A DNA stretch of 64,000 nt from Sipunculus nudus. Taxonomy: Eukaryota > Annelida > Sipuncula > Golfingiida > Sipunculidae. Positions 57,801-64,000 of the stretch are shown one piece after another. A program made the translations under genes and the position numbers. The DNA lies in assembly GCA_026874595.1 (NCBI GenBank), contig CM049319.1:65030417-65094416 (forward strand), read 5' to 3'. Within the stretch, counting starts at the first letter, position 1. The number at the start of each line of letters is the position of its first letter. Below the pieces are notes generated by a model. The model was given only the letters and a program-made list of their open reading frames with translations. It searched no databases and was not told where the DNA came from.

Positions 57801-58129
57801 CAACTCCTTGTGTTTTGCCTTAAGCAATACCCGGGGAATTCGCATTTGGAATTCATTCAGGCAGAAGCTTCATTTAGTGAGTGTTCTGTTCTGGTCTCTG
57901 TTTTAAACTCTGTGGATAAGCCTGTGTTGGTACCGTAAATTTTAAAAGACTACAAAAAGCTGTGCATACGGGTTATTGGGTAGGCAATTTGTTGAGGAAA
58001 ATCTTGACCACTGAAACTTGGTGAATATTGAGGTACCTCATGAACTCAAAAAATCATTGCTGTCACTGCTTTCTGTATGAGCAGTTGTTTGTTATTTGTT
58101 TGAGAAGACTCTACCCAGGTTAAGTAAAC
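54873..58129. other. Block B intergenic DNA
   Basis: No gene is recognised. Patches match block A: near 55490-55760 with 18290-18840, near 56826-56920 with 17000-17090, and near 57662 with 21133. It includes a 17-base poly-C near 57768-57784. Short frames (56559-57511) overlap on both strands. Confidence 0.4.
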
Positions 58130-58470
58130 CTATTCCACGTGCGTTTGTTGTGTGATGGGAGGATTTCACCCAGATCCCAGACTTTGCCCTGATTTGATTG
58201 GCTGGTACACGTGTTACATCATGGACTGAATTTTATCAACAACTCAGATCTAGTAATGCATGTTGTTTTTATTTTCTATTGAAAATTTGGGACTGACAGC
58301 GGTGGAAATACTGTGCTTTTACTGAGATCTAGAATTTTTAGTCAAAGGGGATTTCCCAGTGTGTGACGTCACTGCCGATTTGACAGTGCTCATAGATGTG
58401 CCCATAGTTTTTTAACAAATCACACAACCTCATGTTTTTAGTGGAAAAATAGATAGAAAAAAATGTTTTT
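58130..58470 (+). repeat. Dispersed repeat with a TGACGTCA box, plus-strand copy
   Basis: It contains GGGGATTTCCCAGTGTG, TGACGTCA, CTGCCGATTTGACAGTG and CATAGATGTGCCCATAG. It is the inverted relative of 21540-21790. Confidence 0.6.
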
Positions 58471-60129
58471 CCTCCAGGAATAGGGCTCATTTTATGTAAA
58501 ATCTATTTTAATATTTTTTTCATAGGCAATTATGTTATATGATAATATAATGAGATTTGGAATCCGTTTGCTTGACCCCCAGGACAGCCCAGGACGGTCT
58601 AGTGCTGTGTACGTGAACACATGGGTATTCAACAGCTGTCATGACAACTATATTGTGGTTCTTGATGGCATGGCAGAACTGGCAGGATACACATGATAGG
58701 TCTCCACTGATAAGTACACCAAACCCGTAAAGAGCATACATTGTGGTCTTCAGAGTAAATTATGTGTAATTTAGATATAATTTAAGTAAAACTGAACTAA
58801 AAATGTTGTGTTCGTGAGCCAATAATCCAAGGGGAAACCACGGGTAATTTTCTTATCAATTCCCGGAAACATTGTTTTGTAATAAAGTATTTTTGTTGTC
58901 AGTTTTAACAAGAAGGCATAACGTTTCTCCTTCAACAAAGCTGAATTTCATTGTTTCTCTTCAGGCTAGTAAAATTACTTATTTCTTTGTTTTATTTGCA
59001 TAAGTCTCGGTAAATGTGCACTGTAGAGAGATGCCACGAGAGCACAAATCCTCCCCAACTCGGTGACTGATTTGAGGAATGTTACTATTGTTGTCTGGTA
59101 TTACTGTTACTTTTTGGACAATTTGGAACATACCAGTTTAACTGGGACTATATGCCACTCAGTATTTATATATAGCAGTCTTGTATATAGTTAATAAATC
59201 AGACCAAGTCTTACCTTGACAATATCCCTCGAGGGATAAAATCATTATTGTACATTCTAATGAAATGAAGTGTAAAATGAAAAAAAATGTATTAAAGGAA
59301 AACATGTTTTAGTCAGTTATAATGTGATATACTCTGATCTGACCAAAATTGTTAAACGAGTTTTCCATTGAACTTGGGTTGGAATGAGCCTTGTTACTTG
59401 TTACACTATTATATTAACTAACTGTCATCCTTGAAAGCCATCATTGTCAGTGTACTCTAGTTGATGACTCTGCAGAGTCATGGGGTAAATACTGCCTTTT
59501 TCTGTCATGTATTAACACAAAATTTGTGTATCATCTACATATAAACTCCAGCTATATATAACTTATGTATTTTTTTTTGTCATCTTGGGATTGACTGTAA
59601 ACCTGTAATATATAGACTGGTACCCAGCAAAATTGTAAGAGTCTAATCACAGGGTTGCATGTCATTCTGTTCGGATCAACCAATCAATGGATGTAATGTT
59701 GTTGCAAAGGAAGATGCCGGTCTTGTATTTTTTTTTTCATATAAACAAATCACTGACAAACATTTATTACTCTGCTAACGCTCAGAAAAGGGTAGGGGAT
59801 TGTTTGCAGTTGACTGAGTTGTTAAAGTCAATTTGCACCCAAAGGGATTAATTTAAGCGCCTGTGTTCCTGTAGTAATCATGAAGTGTAAGAATGATATA
59901 ACTGATAATGACTTTTCTTCTTTTTCTGTGTGAAAATAATTTTGGTACCATTAATTATGGAGCAAACATAGATATTTCATAGGACGGACATATGGTCTTG
60001 CAAGCCTATACTTAAAAAATTCCGACACGTTAGCGGCTGTCTTTTCAACCTTTCACTAATTCCATTCCTAGTATGATGTCTTATTTTGTAAAAGAAACTT
60101 AATTTTTCAACAATAAATACAGTTCAAGT
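58471..60129. other. Block B intergenic, colinear with 21200-22190
   Basis: Matched patches lie at 59299-59350, 59420-59550 and 59700-59890. No gene is recognised. Confidence 0.45.
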
Positions 60130-60246
60130 TACGATTGACATAATATGAACAATATCGATTATTAGAAATGGTAGCGTGACACGCAATTAATTTGTGAATC
60201 ATAGTATCGGAATAAACCTATAGATCGATAATATTGCACAGCCCTA
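60130..60246 (-). mobile_element. hAT-like element end, block B copy
   Basis: The minus strand begins CTAGGGCTGTGCAATATTAT and runs through ATCGATATTGTTC. It is orthologous in position and orientation to 22191-22306, so it predates the block duplication. Confidence 0.5.
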
Positions 60247-60813
60247 GACAACTAGTGGAAAAGTCTTGCTACGCAGTGTGAGTTCAGTGTCAAGAATCCG
60301 AGAACCGTCCAGGGCTTACCATTCAGTGAGATAATATAGTTGGACCACAAAGACTTTTTAAACCCAGTTCCCTTTTATATATTTATTTATATATATACCT
60401 GTATGAAGGTATATGCTTTAATATGGTAACATTTAACATTGTGCGTTGTGCTCCAGTTACTGCATGGCGGCCGGTAGTTCACAATCATTAATTCCGTGCA
60501 CTTTTCATAGTAATAACACAGGACACTTGTAAATTCATTGCATGAGTTGCTGTACCGTTCTAGGCAGAGCACATATGACTATGACACAACACTCGGTCAC
60601 TGGGAGCTGATACTACGACATATGATTTCCTGAGAACCTGTTACTGGTACGTATATATGTTTCCAATTATGTTTCCAGTATATCGATATGTCTTCATTTA
60701 AACTGCACAACAGAAGGGGTGAGGTATAATCAAGTATTGCCATCTCGTAGACAAGATTACCCTCCTTTGTGGAAGGCTATGGCATTGCTTTTCGGATCGT
60801 CTGCATGTACTTT
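60247..60813. other. Block B intergenic, colinear with 22310-23490
   Basis: The patch at 60541-60660 (GACACAACACTCGGTCACTG) matches 23360-23480. A short (TA)n-rich stretch lies near 60376-60398. No gene is recognised. Confidence 0.45.
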
Positions 60814-62850
60814 TTAGCTAAGATGACTGTAAGTCATCTGAGCTATAGCAGTCACCCTTTGTCCGGCGTCCGTCCGGCGGCCCATCCGTTAGCAGGGCAC
60901 AAATCGTAACCGTTAGACCTAGAAACTTTTAACTGTACATCCAGGGAGGTCCTGGACAAATCTCCTTGAAAACCCGAAATTAGGTCATGATGACCTATAT
61001 TTTGTGACCTACGAGCCGAAAACATGATTTTGAGCATCAAGACAGTCAGACGGGGCACAAATTGTATCCATTAGGCCTAGAAACCTCTAACCTAAAATTT
61101 AGGGAGATCCTAGGCAAATGTCCTTGGAAACCTGAAACTAGGTCACTGTGACCTAAATTCTGCGACCTATAGGGAAAAGATGTCTTCTGAGCACCCTGAA
61201 TGTCAGATTGGGACAAATCGTATTCTGGGAGTTCCTAGGCAAATCTCCTTGGAAACATGAAATGAGGTCATGGTGACCTTTATTTTGTGACCTACAGGCC
61301 AAAAACATAATTTCGAGCACCCTGAATGTTAGATGGGGACATATCGTATAGGCGAGGCCTAGAATCTTCTAATTCAATATACTGGGAGTTTTTAGGCAAC
61401 TGAAATGAGGTCTTTGTGACCTATGGGCCGAAAATCATGATTTCGAACACCCAGACAGTCGAGTCAGACGGGACACAAATTGTATCCATTAGGCCTAGAA
61501 ACCTCTGTCCTGACATTTTGGGAGATCCTAGGCAGATGTCCTTAGAAACCTGAAACTAGGTCACTGTGACATATATTCTGTGACCTATAGGGAAAAGATG
61601 TTATATGAGCATACTGAATGTCAGATGGGGACAAATCGTATCTGTGAGGCCTAGAATCTTCTTACACAATATCCTGGGAGTTTCTAGGCAAATCTCTTTG
61701 GAAACCTGAACTTAGATCATATAGTGAACTATATTTTGTGACCTACAGGTCAAAAACATGATTTCGAGCACCCTGAATGTCAGATGTTGACAAATCGTTT
61801 ATGTGAGGCCTAGAATCTTCTAGCTCAATATCCTGATAGTTTTTAGGCATATCTCCTTGGAAACCTGAAATCAGGTCATGGTGACCTACATTTTGTGACC
61901 TACAGGCCGAAAACAGGATTTCGAGCATCCAGAAAGTCTGGCAGGGCACGCATTGTATCTGTTAACCTTATTTCAGACCTAAAAACTTCTAACTGTACAG
62001 CAAGGGATGTTCTAATCTTACCTCCTTATGGTAACCTAAAATTAGGATATTGTGACTTACATTTTGCGAGTTACAGGCTGAAAACATGATTTTGAGCACC
62101 CAGTCATTCAGACTGGGCACAAATTGTATCCGCCAGGACTAGAATTTCCTTCATAAAAGATCTCCTTGGAATCTTAAATTAAGTCACGTTGCCTTTTTTT
62201 CCTTTGAGCTATGGGGCTCAAAAGCCCCCCCCCCCCAACCGAATAATTAAAAAAGGTTGGTACAAAAGCTCAAGTATCTAAATAACTAATGTATTGACTG
62301 CCATAATCTTTCCATGCATATTGAAATTTAAGTGTTTCATCTTTTCCTGAAGACCGGTGGCGCCACCTGGATTTTTTTTCTAATTGTTACGCATTTTTTT
62401 CCATTTTGGGATCTTCAGATGAAGCAGACCGTCCGTTAACAGGGCACAAATCGTAATGGTTAGACCTGGAAACGTCAAACTTTACGTCCAGGCATGTTAT
62501 AGGCAAATCTTCTCGGAAACCTTAAATCAAATCATGGTCACCTATATTTCTGGCCAAAATCACTTTAAGCACCTAGACAGTCAGACTAGGGTACAAATTT
62601 TACTGTTGGACCTGGAATCTTCTGTCTTGATATCCAGGGATGTCGGCATACAAAAAGGCTAGATAATATGGGAATGGCTGGACATATTATCAGGGAACTT
62701 TTTCTTCTTGTTGATTTTGAAGAACTTTAATTGCAACTGTTGAATGGGGATACCACCTAAAACATTTGGCATTGAGATGATAAAATTCCTTTTGTGAATG
62801 TCTTCTTAGTCACCTGAGCGTCATAACCCATGGGCCATTTTTTACTTCAG
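60814..62850 (+). repeat. Second element with about 157-bp array and AGGTCA-N3-TGACCT palindromes
   Basis: The start is TTAGCTAAGATGACTGTAAG then GTCCGGCGTCCGTCCGGCGG. Units are marked by GCACAAATTGTATCC-like phrases near 60898, 61055, 61213, 61338, 61473, 61630, 61788, 61947 and 62117, and two more near 62441 and 62591. Perfect palindromes are at 60982-60996, 61140-61154 (AGGTCACTGTGACCT), 61265-61279 and 61873-61887. It ends in CACCTGAGCGTCATAACCCA and TGGGCCA near 62838, like the end at 4910-4940. Block A has no array at this position. Confidence 0.85.
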
Positions 62851-63119
62851 TGTTAAAGTATACATTTAGCCCCCGAAGCAGGGATAAAGTCTTGTATATA
62901 TTGTTTGATTTTTTTATATATTCTGTCACAAGAGACATGTATACATGTCTTTATAGTATATGACACCTTTGAGATAGACTTGGCCTGGTTTCTCGAGTCC
63001 TTGCCTCCGAGTCAGAGAGTAAGTCCTAGTTCTGAACCCTCGAGTCCAAGTCCAAGTCCTAGTCCTTTCATACTTTACTCGAGTCCTGACCGATCTTGAG
63101 CCCTACTTCCCTGATAAAT
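62851..63119 (+). repeat. Imperfect (GAGTCC/AAGTCC)n tract near 62990-63095
   Basis: GAGTCC, AAGTCC and TAGTCC hexamers alternate in a short cluster. Nothing else is recognised here. Confidence 0.55.
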
Positions 63120-64000
63120 AGTTAATTGTTTGGAAACTCCTTAGTAACCAACCCTGATCTTGTAAGAAGGTAATGATTATCATTACAAAAATCTTACATT
63201 TGATATTTAAAAATATGTTATTTTTTTACTCTTAGCTAATTATTTTGGCATGAGACCATTCAGAACGTTACAATTGTACCCACAGTCAGCAAAAGCACTT
63301 CCCTAACCATTTGCTTGAAATAAGAACCTATAAGGTGTCAGTTAATCGCTCCGTGAGAACGTACCTTAGGCACAGCGCTCTCTGTCACGTGGTTTGGCGT
63401 TTCCCTGTGGTTCTCTGTGCCAACAAACCATCATTTTCGATCCTGGACAGACTTTGGCAGTATGACTCACCATTATTGAACGAACATATCTCCACGGTTT
63501 CCAGACAAAACCTTAAAGTTTACAAGCAGCATCATTCAACGCCCCTGACAGTTGACATCAAACCATTAACCTCTCATTTGTGTTGTTATGCTTGACTAAT
63601 AAAACGTAATTTCCGCCGCGCAATAATATATTAATTAGACTTGTACCCTGAACTATAAAGGCCCGTTAAGTCCAGCCATGCGTAGACGTGAATAACCTCT
63701 GAAATGTCCCAAACGGCGACAGACATGATTAGATCTCTTGATATGGGCCACTTTCCTTCCGGTCGATATTCTACGCACAATGGGCCACAATAAGCGTGGA
63801 CGTTCATATAAATATTATAAGCCTAAATTATACACTTTTAATTCCCTGCCGTTTGAAGGGAGAACTAATAAGAGGTCCACGTCTGTCTGTCCGTCCCATT
63901 GTCCGTCCATCCCTCCGTCCCGCCACATTCTTTCACAGAATATCTCTAACATCCCTGCTGCTTTCTTCGCCATAGTTTACAAGCGTACTCAGCTCATGAC
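63120..64000 (+). other. End of block B and beyond
   Basis: 63120-63830 aligns with 31570-33640 of block A minus the insertions. After about 63840 a GTCTGTCTGTCCGTCC-type pyrimidine repeat begins (63872-63925), like the start of the array element at 60860. No gene is recognised; the 94-codon frame at 63311-63595 is not conserved in block A. Confidence 0.5.

Larger units (their letters stand above)
37548..63830 (+). repeat. Segmental duplication block B
   Basis: This is the tandem, same-orientation counterpart of block A. Matches run from the FMO 5' flank through all exons to the conserved patch near 63744-63830. Differences are mainly insertions: two LINEs and three MITEs in or near FMO-B, and a 157-bp array element at 60814-62850. 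Confidence 0.85.

Noticed and set aside
58535-58741. 68-codon minus-strand frame as a gene
   Set aside because: No domain, no conservation in block A and no splice context.

Overview
The window is animal nuclear DNA: AT-rich, repeat-dense, with GT-AG introns and no prokaryotic gene organisation. The only intact protein-coding genes I can support are two paralogous flavin-containing monooxygenase (FMO) genes on the + strand. FMO-A lies at 9353-15398 and FMO-B at 37858-52938. Both have six coding exons of identical lengths (112, 462, 56, 385, 245 and 258 nt) and encode 505 residues without a frame break. The FMO family with these introns, the non-LTR retrotransposons, and the satellite-bearing elements that end in a GGCCCATGGGCC-like motif after a GAGCGTCAT box suggest a marine lophotrochozoan, most likely a mollusc. 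That placement is inference.

Layout. Positions 1-4940 hold one or more large repeat elements made of nested tandem arrays. The last array (2860-4920) has units of about 157 bp that carry palindromic AGGTCA-N3-TGACCT sites. Positions 5000-9060 hold a short MITE, a tRNA-like SINE fragment and a roughly 700 bp tandem duplication. From about 9062 to 33640 lies duplication block A: FMO-A followed by some 18 kb of non-coding, repeat-rich DNA that includes a decayed LINE (28800-31215) and several MITEs. A spacer of about 4 kb (33640-37548) carries a Tigger/pogo-like MITE and a TGTTAC...GTAACA element with tRNA-like boxes. From about 37548 to 63830 lies block B, a diverged tandem copy of block A with FMO-B, whose fourth intron has grown from 1.5 kb to 10.1 kb through a 5'-truncated LINE (41997-43063), a TA-flanked MITE (45201-45481) and a nearly full-length two-ORF LINE in antisense (about 45484-51600). 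Block B also carries a second 157-bp array (60814-62850).

How it fits together. The window records an old segmental tandem duplication of an oxidative detoxification gene. Each copy was then independently colonised by transposons, and filled/empty sites between the blocks date several insertions after the duplication. One 159-bp stretch at the end of FMO exon 2 is identical between copies while the rest differs by roughly 8 percent, which suggests gene conversion. Apart from the FMO genes and the LINE ORFs, I recognise no other genes, tRNA genes, rRNA genes or CRISPR arrays. All homology statements come from reading by eye; no searches were run.
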